64,000 nt of DNA, from NCBI RefSeq assembly GCF_038784515.1, contig NZ_CP152376.1, positions 3,534,001 through 3,598,000 on the forward strand, in the 5' to 3' direction. A program made the position numbers and the translations under genes. Source of the DNA: Rhodoferax sp. GW822-FHT02A01. GTDB lineage: Bacteria > Pseudomonadota > Gammaproteobacteria > Burkholderiales > Burkholderiaceae_C. This document shows, piece after piece, positions 55,554 through 64,000 of this stretch (position 1 is the first letter of the stretch; each line of letters begins with the position of its first letter). A model generated the notes under the pieces. It worked only from the letters and a program-made list of their open reading frames with translations. It made no database searches and was not told the origin of the DNA.

Positions 55554-56345
55554 TCAGCGCCCGATCGCAAATACCGTCGGGATGCTGTTGTCCAGCGCCC
55601 ACGGTTTGTTCTTCCAGTTCTTCACCAGATCACTGTGGCAGCGCGCGCCGGGTAGCGTCAGGCCGCTTGCCGTAGCCAAGCGGGTGTTTTGTTGCAGGCT
55701 TTGCAGCAAGGTTTGCAGCAGCGCGGTATTGCGGTAGGGCGTTTCAATGAAGAGCTGTGTCTGACCTGTCTTGAGTGCCAGTGACTCCAGTTCCCGGATT
55801 TTTTGCGCCCGTTCCGCAGGTGTCGCCGGCACATAGCCGACAAAGGCAAAACTTTGGCCATTGAGTCCACTGGCCGCCAGGGCCAGCAGTAGCGACACGG
55901 GCCCCACCAGCGGCACGACGGGAATCCCCAGGTCGTGGGCGGCCCGCACCACGGATGAGCCCGGGTCCGCGATGGCGGGCATGCCAGCCTCGCTGACCAG
56001 CCCCATGGCATTGCCGGTCAGAGCCGGTTGCAGCATATGGCGGGCATCAAAGCCGCCGCCGTGGTCCCCCTTCTTGTGCACTTCGCGCGGCAGTTCCTGC
56101 AGTTGCATGGACTGAAGCGGCAGGCGCAGGGGGTGCGTTTCGTGGATACGCTTGAGGTAGGCGCGCGTGGATTTGGCGTTCTCGCAAATCCAGTGGCTGA
56201 TACCGGATGCCAACCGCAGCGTGCCAGCGGGCATGGAGGCATCGAGGGCCACCGTTTCATCGCAGCCAAAATCCAATGGTGCTGGAACCAGATAGAGCGT
56301 GCCGGTATTTTGCTGGGCGCCCGTTGTCGAAGTGGGGGAGTTCAT
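55554..56345 (-). CDS. tetrapyrrole-methylase-family SAM methyltransferase (RsmI-like)
   Basis: 263 residues. It shares the SAM-binding fold of RsmI: LYLVPAPLDFG in place of the usual YLVATPIGN opening, GLVSEAGMPAIADPGSSVVRAAHDLGIPVVPLVGPVS split over the SAM site, and FIETPYRN near the end. RsmI 2'-O-methylates C1402 of 16S rRNA. The altered N-terminus suggests a paralogue with a different target. It follows maf by 14 bases and forms an operon with it. The convergent S49 gene ends 3 bases away. Confidence 0.85.
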   Translation of the reverse strand: MNSPTSTTGAQQNTGTLYLVPAPLDFGCDETVALDASMPAGTLRLASGISHWICENAKSTRAYLKRIHETHPLRLPLQSMQLQELPREVHKKGDHGGGFDARHMLQPALTGNAMGLVSEAGMPAIADPGSSVVRAAHDLGIPVVPLVGPVSLLLALAASGLNGQSFAFVGYVPATPAERAQKIRELESLALKTGQTQLFIETPYRNTALLQTLLQSLQQNTRLATASGLTLPGARCHSDLVKNWKNKPWALDNSIPTVFAIGR

Positions 56346-56359
56346 GCTGTTGGTGCCGT

Positions 56360-56956
56360 TCAGGCCAGCAAATCCAGACCCGCCGAGCGCAACATGGTCG
56401 CGGTGCGAATCAAGGGCAGGCCGACCAAGGCAGTCGGGTCATCGTTTTCTATGCTTTCGAGCAGGGCAATGCCCAGCCCCTCACTCTTGGCGCTGCCCGC
56501 ACAGTCGTAGGGCTCTTCTGCGCGCAGATAGTTCTCAATTTCGGCTGCACTCAGGTTCCGGAACTTCACCCGCACCGCTGCAAGCGACTGTTGCTGGAAA
56601 CCGCTTTCCTTGCAGACAACCGCGACCGCCGTTTGGAATATCACCACCTTGCCGGACATCTGTTGCAATTGCAGGACGGCGCGCTCATGGGTACCCGGTT
56701 TGCCCAGTGGCAATCCGTCCAGATCGGCCACCTGGTCGGAGCCGATCACAATGGCCTGCGCAAACCGGTCGGCAACCGCCATGGCCTTGGCCAGAGCCAG
56801 TCTTTGCGCCAGTGAGGCCGGGTTTTCACCGGCCAATGGTGTCTCATCGACATGGGGCGATTCCACGGTAAATGGAACGTGCAGGCGTTCGAGGAGCTCG
56901 CGTCGATAGGCCGATGTGGAGCCCAGAATGAGTTTTCTGTTCTTGGAAGGTTGCAT
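56360..56956 (-). CDS. Maf-like nucleotide pyrophosphatase (YceF type)
   Basis: 198 residues. The family opening LILGSTSAYRRELLERL and the VESPHVDETPL segment are followed by IGSDQVADLDG, with the catalytic Asp, and KPGTHERAVLQLQQMSG. The motif choice (Maf of the YceF subgroup, which hydrolyses 7-methyl-GTP) and the position next to yceD-rpmF fit the gene E. coli calls yceF. Divergent from yceD with 25 bases between. Confidence 0.9.
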   Translation of the reverse strand: MQPSKNRKLILGSTSAYRRELLERLHVPFTVESPHVDETPLAGENPASLAQRLALAKAMAVADRFAQAIVIGSDQVADLDGLPLGKPGTHERAVLQLQQMSGKVVIFQTAVAVVCKESGFQQQSLAAVRVKFRNLSAAEIENYLRAEEPYDCAGSAKSEGLGIALLESIENDDPTALVGLPLIRTATMLRSAGLDLLA

Positions 56957-56981
56957 TCCCCGATTCTCTTACACTGACCCC

Positions 56982-57530
56982 ATGAAACATGAATTTGCAC
57001 CACAGCACTTGCACATTGCCGCCTTCGCAAAGGCTGCAGGTACCTTGGCTGGTGAAGAACAACTGAGCCATTTCGAACGTTTGATGGATCAGAGTCAGGG
57101 CGTGGGAGGTGAAACATTTGTCACCTACTCAGCGCGCGGGGAAGTGCGTACGGACGCAGCAGGTCTGGATGAGCCTTGGGTGCATTTGTCGGCACAGGCC
57201 TCACTGGCTTTGGTGTGCCAGCGCTGTCTGGGGCCGGTGGATATGCCGGTGGAATTCGAGCGGGATTTCCGCTTTGTGGCGTCCGAACATCTGGCCGAAG
57301 TGGAAGATGAGGAGTCCGAAGAGGATGTGCTGGTGCTGAGCAAGTCCTTCAACCTGCTGGAACTGATTGAAGACGAGTTGCTGTTGGCCACGCCGTTGGT
57401 TCCCATGCATGAAGTGTGTCCGGAACCCGTCAAATTGCAGGCTGCGGACCCCGACTTCGAGGAGCCGCCCGAGGAAAAGCCCAGTCCATTTGCCGTGCTG
57501 CAGCAACTCAAGAAAAAGGATGCTGGCTGA
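56982..57530 (+). CDS. yceD: YceD/DUF177 family protein
   Basis: 182 residues from the ATG at 56982 (MKHEF); the frame upstream overlaps maf. Conserved features are the [18 protein letters not shown] segment with its CxxC, a very acidic patch ([15 protein letters not shown]) and the late HEVCPEP. The protein is linked in genomes to rpmF and ribosome biogenesis, and is thought to act on 23S rRNA accumulation in some groups. It precedes rpmF directly, as in most bacteria. Confidence 0.88.
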   Translation: MKHEFAPQHLHIAAFAKAAGTLAGEEQLSHFERLMDQSQGVGGETFVTYSARGEVRTDAAGLDEPWVHLSAQASLALVCQRCLGPVDMPVEFERDFRFVASEHLAEVEDEESEEDVLVLSKSFNLLELIEDELLLATPLVPMHEVCPEPVKLQAADPDFEEPPEEKPSPFAVLQQLKKKDAG

Positions 57531-57546
57531 AAGCACAGGAATAGGC

Positions 57547-57552
57547 TATAAT
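57547..57552 (+). promoter_or_regulatory. candidate rpmF promoter (-10)
   Basis: A perfect TATAAT lies 88 bases before the rpmF start, just after the yceD stop. The -35 region (57524-57529, TGGCTG) is weak, so the promoter is likely but not certain. It would give rpmF its own high-level transcript. Confidence 0.5.
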
Positions 57553-57639
57553 TTGAGGCTTCGCGTGCGGAACCAGCCGCGTTTTTACCAACCTCAAAGT
57601 GTTGCAACCTGTGCAGCACCCATTGCCCAGGAGCCGAAA

Positions 57640-57822
57640 ATGGCCGTTCAACAAAACAAGAAATCTCCTTCCAAGCGCGGCATGCACCGTTCGCACAACG
57701 CTCTGGTTGTGCCCGGAATCGCCGTTGAGCCGACCACTGGCGAAACTCACCTGCGTCACCACATCAGCCCCACCGGTTTCTACCGTGGTCGCAAGGTGCT
57801 GAAGACCAAATCCGAAGCCTGA
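57640..57822 (+). CDS. rpmF: 50S ribosomal protein L32
   Basis: 60 residues beginning [15 protein letters not shown] and ending [15 protein letters not shown], the standard L32 sequence. There are no zinc-type cysteines (C- form), as usual for proteobacteria. It follows yceD and is followed by a strong hairpin before plsX, so ribosomal and lipid genes may be partly separated at the transcript level. Confidence 0.97.
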   Translation: MAVQQNKKSPSKRGMHRSHNALVVPGIAVEPTTGETHLRHHISPTGFYRGRKVLKTKSEA

Positions 57823-57840
57823 TCCCAGCGCTTCCAGCGA

Positions 57841-57878
57841 AGCCCGAAGCTACACACCTGTAGCGACGGGCTTTTTTT
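57841..57878 (+). terminator. intrinsic terminator after rpmF
   Basis: A bulged stem: AGCCCG (57841-57846) with CGGGCT (57867-57872), and inside it GCTACA (57849-57854) with TGTAGC (57859-57864). It is followed by a run of seven T. It could attenuate rpmF read-through into plsX. Confidence 0.85.
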
Positions 57879-57922
57879 ATGGCGAATTTCGCCGGCTAAT
57901 GAGACCTATTTGAGACATCTCC

Positions 57923-58948
57923 GTGATAACCATAGCTGTTGACTGCATGGGTGGCGACCATGGCCCCAAGGTGACGCTGCCGGCCTGCACCCAGTTTCTG
58001 GATGCGCATCCGCAAGCCCGCTTGGTGATGGTCGGTTTGCCCGAGGCACTCTCGGGGTTTTCGCATCCACGCGCTACTGTTGTCGCTGCCAGTGAAGTGG
58101 TCACCATGGATGACCCGCTGGAAATTGCCTTGCGCCGCAAGAAGGACTCTTCCATGCGCATTGCGGTCCAGCAAGTCAAGGATGGCGCCGCCCAGGCTGC
58201 CGTTTCGGCAGGCAACACGGGCGCATTGATGGCCATATCGCGCTACGTGCTGAAAACGCTGGACGGCATCGAGCGCCCCGCGATTGCGGGCCAGATTCCC
58301 AATGCCACCGGTGGTGCGACCACGGTGCTGGACCTGGGGGCCAACGTGGACTGCAGCGCCGAGCACCTGCTGCAGTTCGCCGTGATGGGGTCGGCCTTGG
58401 TGTCGGTCTTGAACGACGTAGAGTCGCCCTCTGTTGGTTTGCTCAACATCGGCGAAGAGGCAATCAAGGGCAATGAAGTGATCAAGCGCGCAGGCGAATT
58501 GCTGCGGTCTGCCGGCAATTCTGGCGATCTCAATTTTTACGGCAACGTTGAAGGCAACGACATCTTCAAGGGTGTGGTGGACATCGTGGTTTGCGACGGC
58601 TTTGTTGGAAACGTGGCGCTCAAGACCAGCGAAGGTCTGGCTTCAATGATTTCGGGGTTTCTGAAGGCCGAATTTTCCAAGAATATTTTTACCAAATTGG
58701 CAGCAGTTGCTGCTTATTCGGTGCTGAGTGCGCTGAAAAGACGTGTGGATCACCGCCGTTACAACGGCGCTGCGCTGCTGGGATTGCGCGGACTGGTTTT
58801 CAAAAGCCACGGGTCGGCAGACCAATTGGCCTTCGTGAATGCGTTGAACCGCGCGTATGATGCTGCCCGAAACAACTTGTTGGACCGCGTTCAGGTTCGT
58901 ATAGCCAAAGCAGCGGCGCTTTTGACGGCGCCCGTGGCCACATCGTGA
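57923..58948 (+). CDS. plsX: phosphate acyltransferase PlsX
   Basis: 341 residues from the GTG at 57923. It makes acyl-phosphate from acyl-ACP for phospholipid synthesis. The opening [15 protein letters not shown] and the internal [33 protein letters not shown] and [16 protein letters not shown] are PlsX signatures. The first gene of the plsX-fab group, with fabH 27 bases after its stop. Confidence 0.95.
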   Translation: MITIAVDCMGGDHGPKVTLPACTQFLDAHPQARLVMVGLPEALSGFSHPRATVVAASEVVTMDDPLEIALRRKKDSSMRIAVQQVKDGAAQAAVSAGNTGALMAISRYVLKTLDGIERPAIAGQIPNATGGATTVLDLGANVDCSAEHLLQFAVMGSALVSVLNDVESPSVGLLNIGEEAIKGNEVIKRAGELLRSAGNSGDLNFYGNVEGNDIFKGVVDIVVCDGFVGNVALKTSEGLASMISGFLKAEFSKNIFTKLAAVAAYSVLSALKRRVDHRRYNGAALLGLRGLVFKSHGSADQLAFVNALNRAYDAARNNLLDRVQVRIAKAAALLTAPVATS

Positions 58949-58975
58949 TTTGAACGGAAGTCTTTCCACATACCC

Positions 58976-59953
58976 ATGACACGATATTCGCGAATTACAG
59001 GCACCGGCAGCTATCTGCCTCCCCGCCGACTGACCAATGCGGATCTGGTGGCCGAATTGGCCGCCAAGGGCGTTGAGTCCTCGGATGAATGGATTGTCGA
59101 GCGCACCGGAATTCGGGCACGCCATTTTGCGGCGGACGGCGTGTTCAGCAGCGATCTGGCTTTGGAAGCTGCCAAGAGCGCCTTGGCCGCGGCGGGCCGA
59201 ACCGCCCAGGAGATCGATCTGATCATCGTGGCTACCAGCACGCCGGATATGGTGTTTCCCTCCACGGCTTGCATATTGCAGAACAAGCTGGGTGCGGCAG
59301 GTGGTGCAGCGTTTGATCTGCAGGCCGTGTGCTGTGGATTTGTGTACGCCCTGAGCGTGGCCGACTCCATGATTCGCACAGGTGCTGCCACCAAGGCATT
59401 GGTCATTGGTGCGGAAGTGTTCTCCCGCATTCTGGATTTCACCGACCGCACGACCTGTGTGCTGTTTGGCGATGGCGCTGGTGCTGTGGTTCTCGAAGCT
59501 TCAGACACGCCAGGCATCTTGGCCAGCGACCTGCATGCTGATGGCAAGCACGTCGGCATTCTGTGTGTCCCCGGGCACGTTTCTGGTGGCCATATCCTGG
59601 GTGACCCTCTGCTGAAGATGGACGGTCAGGCGGTTTTCAAATTGGCCGTCGGCGTGCTGGAAGACACAGCGCGCGCCGCTTTGGCCAAGGCGGAGCTATC
59701 GGGAGCCGATGTCGACTGGCTGATTCCCCATCAGGCCAATATCCGCATCATGCAAAGTACCGCCCGCAAGCTCAGGGTGCCTTTGGACAAAGTGGTTGTG
59801 ACTGTGGACCAGCATGGCAACACATCGGCTGCGTCCATCCCGCTGGCTTTGGACAGCGCGGTACGTTCGGGTCAGGTCAAGCCTGGTCAAACCCTTCTGC
59901 TGGAAGGCGTTGGAGGCGGCTTCACCTGGGGCGCTGTGGTTCTGAAGTTCTGA
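58976..59953 (+). CDS. fabH: beta-ketoacyl-ACP synthase III
   Basis: 325 residues. It condenses acetyl-CoA with malonyl-ACP to start fatty-acid synthesis. The catalytic triad is C119 ([14 protein letters not shown]), the His of [12 protein letters not shown] and the Asn of [11 protein letters not shown]. The residue after the catalytic Cys is also Cys, where Ser or Ala is more usual. A hairpin GCCCGG/CCGGGC at 59968-59985 lies between it and fabD and may modulate read-through. Confidence 0.96.
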   Translation: MTRYSRITGTGSYLPPRRLTNADLVAELAAKGVESSDEWIVERTGIRARHFAADGVFSSDLALEAAKSALAAAGRTAQEIDLIIVATSTPDMVFPSTACILQNKLGAAGGAAFDLQAVCCGFVYALSVADSMIRTGAATKALVIGAEVFSRILDFTDRTTCVLFGDGAGAVVLEASDTPGILASDLHADGKHVGILCVPGHVSGGHILGDPLLKMDGQAVFKLAVGVLEDTARAALAKAELSGADVDWLIPHQANIRIMQSTARKLRVPLDKVVVTVDQHGNTSAASIPLALDSAVRSGQVKPGQTLLLEGVGGGFTWGAVVLKF

Positions 59954-60003
59954 GCTTCTTCGTCAATGCCCGGCGCTGACCGGGCCATCATTTTTGAATT
60001 GCC

Positions 60004-60954
60004 ATGAAGAAATTTGCATTTGTTTTTCCCGGTCAAGGTTCGCAGTCGGTGGGCATGCTCGATGGATGGGGTGACCATCCTGTGGTTGCAAGCACATTGC
60101 AGGAGGCCTCAGATGCGCTGGGAGAAGATGTGCCCAAGCTAATCCACGAAGGTCCCAAGGAGGCGCTGGCACTCACCACCAACACCCAGCCGGTGATGCT
60201 GGTCGCGGCGGTGGCGGCGTACCGCGTATGGATGACCGAAATCGGAGTGCAGCCCGATGTGGTGGCTGGACATTCGCTGGGCGAGTATTCGGCTTTGGTT
60301 GCGGCAGGTTCTCTGACCCTGTCGCAGGCCGCCCCTCTGGTGCGCCTGCGTGCCCAAGCCATGCAGGATGCCGTGCCGGTAGGCACCGGCGCCATGGCGG
60401 CCATCCTGGGTATGGATGCTGCGCGTGTTGCATCCGGTTGCGCCGAAGTTACCGCGTCCTTTGGAGCGGGCTCTGCCGAAGTTGTACAGGCGGTGAATTT
60501 CAATGATCCGGCACAAACCGTGATTGCTGGCAGCAAGGCTGCCGTGGAAAAGGCTTGTGAAGTGCTCAAGGCCAACGGCGCCAAGCGCGCTTTGCCGCTG
60601 CCGGTGTCTGCCCCTTTTCACTCCAGCCTGATGAAGCCAGCCGCAGAAAAATTGCGCGTCCGTCTGGCAGAAATCGAAATCCTCGAGCCGAAAATCGCGC
60701 TGATCAACAACATTGACGTTGCAGTGCAAACCCAGCCGGATGCAATCCGTGACGCACTGTACCGCCAGGCCTTTGGTCCGGTACGGTGGGTGGAATGTGT
60801 TCAGGCTATCAAGGCGCGTGGCATCAGCCATGTGGTGGAATGTGGGCCCGGCAAGGTGCTGGCAGGCATGGTCAAGCGTATCGACGCGGAAATGACCGGT
60901 GCAGCGCTGTTTGATCCGGCAACCTTGGAAGAAGCAAAAGGAGTCTTGGCATGA
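60004..60954 (+). CDS. fabD: malonyl-CoA:ACP transacylase
   Basis: 316 residues. FabD loads malonyl groups on ACP. The nucleophile is S91 in GHSLGEYSALVAAG; a conserved Gln lies in FPGQGSQSVGM, and the partner His lies in PVSAPFHSSLM. Its stop overlaps the fabG start by four bases, so the two are translated together. Confidence 0.96.
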   Translation: MKKFAFVFPGQGSQSVGMLDGWGDHPVVASTLQEASDALGEDVPKLIHEGPKEALALTTNTQPVMLVAAVAAYRVWMTEIGVQPDVVAGHSLGEYSALVAAGSLTLSQAAPLVRLRAQAMQDAVPVGTGAMAAILGMDAARVASGCAEVTASFGAGSAEVVQAVNFNDPAQTVIAGSKAAVEKACEVLKANGAKRALPLPVSAPFHSSLMKPAAEKLRVRLAEIEILEPKIALINNIDVAVQTQPDAIRDALYRQAFGPVRWVECVQAIKARGISHVVECGPGKVLAGMVKRIDAEMTGAALFDPATLEEAKGVLA

Positions 60955-61697
60955 GCGATGCCCAAGTAGGAGCGCAAGTTGCGCTGGTGACGGGTGCGTC
61001 CCGAGGCATTGGTGCTGCAATAGCGCTGGAACTGGCACGCAAGGGATTCAAGGTCGTTGGTACCGCGACGACCGATGCAGGCGCTGCCGCCATTCGTGAG
61101 GCCTTGTCCGGATTTGCGGGATGCGATGGCCGCACGCTGAATGTGACGGATGGTGCCGCAGGCGACGCGCTGGTGGATGCCGTGGCGAAGGAGCTGGGCG
61201 GTCTGCACGTGCTGGTGAACAACGCCGGCATCACCCGAGACACGCTGGCCATGCGCATGAAGGACGAAGACTGGGATGCGGTGCTGGACACCAATCTCAA
61301 GGGCGTGTTCCGCATGAGTCGCGCCGTGATGCGCACCATGATGAAGCAGCGCTACGGGCGCATCGTCAACATCACCTCGGTGGTGGGGGCTTCCGGAAAC
61401 GCGGGGCAAGCCAATTACGCTGCTGCCAAGGCGGGTGTAGCCGGGATGACCCGTGCATTGGCCAAGGAGCTGGGTTCACGCAACATCACGGTTAACTGTG
61501 TGGCGCCTGGCTTCATTGAAACCGATATGACGGCAGGTCTGGGCGAAGAACAGCACAAGGCCTTGCTGACCCAGATTGCTGTTGGGCATCTGGGTAAACC
61601 TTCCGACATTGCCCATGCAGTGTGTTACCTTGCTTCGCCTGAAGCCGCTTACGTTACCGGGCAGGAATTGCACGTTAACGGCGGCATGTATATGTAG
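60951..61697 (+). CDS. fabG: 3-oxoacyl-ACP reductase
   Basis: 248 residues of the short-chain dehydrogenase family. It reduces 3-oxoacyl-ACP with NADPH. The cofactor motif is TGASRGIGAAIA, and the catalytic set includes the Asn of NNAGITRD, the Ser of NITSVVGASG, and Tyr-x-x-x-Lys in NYAAAKAG. Position between fabD and acpP supports FabG over other reductases. Confidence 0.96.
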   Translation: MSDAQVGAQVALVTGASRGIGAAIALELARKGFKVVGTATTDAGAAAIREALSGFAGCDGRTLNVTDGAAGDALVDAVAKELGGLHVLVNNAGITRDTLAMRMKDEDWDAVLDTNLKGVFRMSRAVMRTMMKQRYGRIVNITSVVGASGNAGQANYAAAKAGVAGMTRALAKELGSRNITVNCVAPGFIETDMTAGLGEEQHKALLTQIAVGHLGKPSDIAHAVCYLASPEAAYVTGQELHVNGGMYM

Positions 61698-61734
61698 TAT
61701 TTTCATAAGCCGATTAGTCCGTTCGGCAGCCCGG

Positions 61735-62036
<302 letters not shown>

Positions 62037-62171
62037 TAGGTCTCTTGCTGCGGCGTTAGCGCATGGGCCTGAAGATCTGGTGAAACCATCAGACGGTCGG
62101 GCCCATTTCTTTTGCACCTTTGCCCGCCGTCAGGCGGAGTTTCTTTGACAAACTGCTGAAACCTGATTTCT

Positions 62172-63416
62172 ATGGCCCGTCGTCGCGTTGTTGTCACTGG
62201 TTTGGGATGCATCAGTCCCGTAGGTAATACGGTTCCTGAGGCCTGGGCCAATCTGCTTGCTGGCAAGTCCGGCATTGGCACGATTTCCAAGTTCGATGCA
62301 TCTGCCTTTTCCTGCCAGATCGCTGGCGAGGTGCGTAACTTCGACTTGGACTCGTACATGAACTCCAAGGAGGCGCGAACGATGGATACCTTTATCCATT
62401 ACGGTATCGCCGCCGCCGTTCAGGCCGTTAACGATGCGGGCTTGCCCACTGGCGACGCTCTGGGCGAAGAAGAGGCAACCCGAATCGGTTGTGTGATTGG
62501 CTCCGGCATCGGTGGCTTGCCTCTTATCGAGAGCACGCATGCCGAATACACGGCACGTGGACCTCGCCGTATTTCCCCCTTCTTTGTTCCTGCCTCCATC
62601 ATCAACATGACCTCCGGTCATGTATCGATGCGTTTCGGCTTCAAGGGACCCAACATTGCCATCGTCACCGCTTGCACCACCGGCCTGCACTGCATTGGTG
62701 AAGCTGGTCGGATGATTGAGTATGGTGACGCCGATGTGATGATTGCAGGCGGTTCCGAAGCCACGGTGTCTCCTCTGGGAGTGGGCGGCTTCGCATCCAT
62801 GCGCGCACTCAGCACCCGCAACGATGATCCGGCCACTGCTTCGCGTCCCTGGGACAAGGACCGTGATGGTTTTGTCCTGGGTGAAGGCGGTGGCGTTGTG
62901 GTTCTGGAAGAGTACGAGCATGCCAAGGCACGTGGCGCGCGCATCTACGCAGAATTGGCAGGCTTCGGCATGAGTGCGGATGCCGGCCACATGACGGCTC
63001 CCAATATGGATGGTCCGCGCCGCGCGATGGTCAACGCCATGCGCAATGCTGGCGTGAACGGCGACCAGATCGACTATCTCAATGCCCATGGAACTTCCAC
63101 GCCGTTGGGCGACATCAACGAGAGCAACGCCATCAAGGCCGCTTTGGGTGATGCGGCCAAGAAGGTCGTGGTGAACTCCACGAAGTCCATGACAGGCCAC
63201 TTGCTGGGTGGTGCCGGCGGACTGGAGTCAGTCGTGACGATCCTGTCCATCTACCATCAGAAGAGCCCGCCAACGATCAACCTGTTCAATCAGGACCCTG
63301 AGTGCGACCTGGACTACTGCGCCAATACAGCGCGGGACATGCGTATCGACGTGGCACTGAAGAACAACTTCGGCTTTGGCGGAACCAACGGTTCCCTGGT
63401 CTTCAAGCGCATCTAG
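62172..63416 (+). CDS. fabF: beta-ketoacyl-ACP synthase II
   Basis: 414 residues of the elongating condensing enzyme. The catalytic C168 lies in [14 protein letters not shown]; His residues lie in [11 protein letters not shown] and [13 protein letters not shown]; the C-terminal [12 protein letters not shown] loop completes the site. Follows acpP by 135 bases, a gap with no gene and no strong terminator. Ends the fab block. Confidence 0.96.
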   Translation: MARRRVVVTGLGCISPVGNTVPEAWANLLAGKSGIGTISKFDASAFSCQIAGEVRNFDLDSYMNSKEARTMDTFIHYGIAAAVQAVNDAGLPTGDALGEEEATRIGCVIGSGIGGLPLIESTHAEYTARGPRRISPFFVPASIINMTSGHVSMRFGFKGPNIAIVTACTTGLHCIGEAGRMIEYGDADVMIAGGSEATVSPLGVGGFASMRALSTRNDDPATASRPWDKDRDGFVLGEGGGVVVLEEYEHAKARGARIYAELAGFGMSADAGHMTAPNMDGPRRAMVNAMRNAGVNGDQIDYLNAHGTSTPLGDINESNAIKAALGDAAKKVVVNSTKSMTGHLLGGAGGLESVVTILSIYHQKSPPTINLFNQDPECDLDYCANTARDMRIDVALKNNFGFGGTNGSLVFKRI

Positions 63417-63436
63417 ATCACTATTGCGCAAGGCCC

Positions 63437-63886
63437 ATGCATCGGGCTCCTGCTGTCAGTTGGAACGTCGGGCCCGCGGCCTGGCGTTTGTATTTTCTGG
63501 TCCTTTGGATCGCGTGCGGCGGGCTTGTGGTGACCCTTTATCTCGTATTGCAGCCTTGGGGCATTCGCGCTGCGACCTTAATGCTGGTCTTTCTGGGAAG
63601 TGTGCTGTATGCCGTTGTGGTCCAACGCAAAGGCAGATCTGGCGTGCTGCGCTGGGACGGTGAGCATTGGTATTGGTCCGGTTTTGAAGACCAGAAGGTT
63701 AGGCACGTGACCTGCGTGCTGGATTTGCAGCGTCGGGTATTGCTGCGTATGCAAGACACGACCGGTAAAGTCCACTGGTTGTGGCTACAGTCGCAGGCGA
63801 TGGATTCTCGTTGGCTTGCGTTTCGAAGAGCTGTTGTCTGCGACAGGTCTGGTAGAGGTCAGGACGCCGCTGAATCACTTCGGTAA
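63437..63886 (+). CDS. small two-helix membrane protein, downstream of fabF
   Basis: 149 residues from the ATG at 63437. Two transmembrane helices lie near the N-terminus (LYFLVLWIACGGLVVTLYLV and AATLMLVFLGSVLYAVVV). A beta-rich cytoplasmic segment follows (VLRWDGEHWYWSGFEDQ, VTCVLDLQRRVLLRMQD). The layout fits the hypothetical gene often found between fabF and the rpoE-rseA-rseB cluster in Burkholderiales, but the family is unnamed. The 95-base stretch after it is AT-richer and may hold the next promoter. Confidence 0.65.
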   Translation: MHRAPAVSWNVGPAAWRLYFLVLWIACGGLVVTLYLVLQPWGIRAATLMLVFLGSVLYAVVVQRKGRSGVLRWDGEHWYWSGFEDQKVRHVTCVLDLQRRVLLRMQDTTGKVHWLWLQSQAMDSRWLAFRRAVVCDRSGRGQDAAESLR

Positions 63887-63981
63887 TCGTTTTGTAAAGG
63901 CTCTTGCAGACAATCCATGCAACCCTACATAAGGCTGTATTTGCGAGCATTCGCCTTTTTTCTCAAGATTGGAAATACACA

Positions 63982-64000
63982 ATGAACATTCGGATTTTGG
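63982..64000 (+). CDS. possible start of a gene running off the right edge
   Basis: An ATG at 63982 opens a reading frame for the last 19 bases (MNIRIL...), with a GGA nine bases before it. Too short to identify. From the conserved order after fabF, a sigma-E-type gene or its neighbours would be expected next. Confidence 0.25.

Overview
The window is a GC-rich bacterial chromosome segment. Gene content and order point to a betaproteobacterium of the order Burkholderiales, most likely family Comamonadaceae. Evidence is the argH / algZ-algR / hemC-hemD-hemX-hemY block, ppc divergent from hemC, rne divergent from rluC, and the yceD-rpmF-plsX-fabH-fabD-fabG-acpP-fabF lipid operon. This is inference from synteny and protein character; no rRNA or tRNA gene is present to confirm it. 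About 58 protein genes are supported, coding density is high, and many neighbours overlap by ATGA-type junctions.

Region 1 (1-5.5 kb): the end of an alpha/beta hydrolase, queF (queuosine pathway) and a methyltransferase on the plus strand. A minus-strand operon follows: DUF2277, GFA-family, low-molecular-weight protein-tyrosine phosphatase, GIY-YIG-like protein, and a methionine aminopeptidase split by a one-base frameshift. A PD-(D/E)XK/MmcB-like protein comes next.

Region 2 (5.4-17.6 kb) is the catabolic heart of the window. A gamma-butyrobetaine-hydroxylase-like oxygenase and an HD-domain oxygenase form a TmpA/TmpB-type phosphonate pair under a divergent LysR regulator. After dinB and a second LysR gene, a seven-gene plus-strand operon encodes a guanidinobutyrase-like ureohydrolase, a TIM-barrel isomerase, an isopenicillin-N-synthase-type 2-oxoglutarate oxygenase, a polar amino-acid ABC importer (binding protein plus a fused permease-ATPase), a class II aldolase and a D-2-hydroxyacid dehydrogenase. 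I read it as an undescribed import-and-degradation pathway for a guanidino compound.

Region 3 (17.6-31.1 kb): a secreted vWA protein divergent from an ECF sigma factor, a membrane anti-sigma-like protein and DUF488; an FMN-dependent L-lactate dehydrogenase; and the alpha-2-macroglobulin/penicillin-binding protein 1C defence pair. The short gap between those two genes is packed with perfect inverted repeats that run into the start of pbpC.

Region 4 (31.1-33.7 kb) is an AT-richer accessory patch. It holds a PAAR-domain protein with a C-terminal peptidoglycan-hydrolase-like domain, a small exported protein (probable T6SS effector and immunity pair), a repeat-bearing gap, and a GFA-GNAT gene pair.

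Region 5 (33.7-48.9 kb): argH, algZ-algR, then an apparent insertion (DUF1330, an AT-rich exported protein of unknown function, a decayed ppc fragment, a PAS-PAS-GGDEF-EAL protein), then ppc, hemCDXY and a degenerate-GGDEF protein ending at a strong bidirectional terminator.

Region 6 (48.9-64 kb): housekeeping. It contains RNase E with a long leader, rluC, a HAD phosphatase, a Rieske protein, an S49 peptidase, a tetrapyrrole-methylase-family methyltransferase and Maf, then the yceD-rpmF-plsX-fab operon and a small membrane protein. The first codons of another gene may lie at the right edge.
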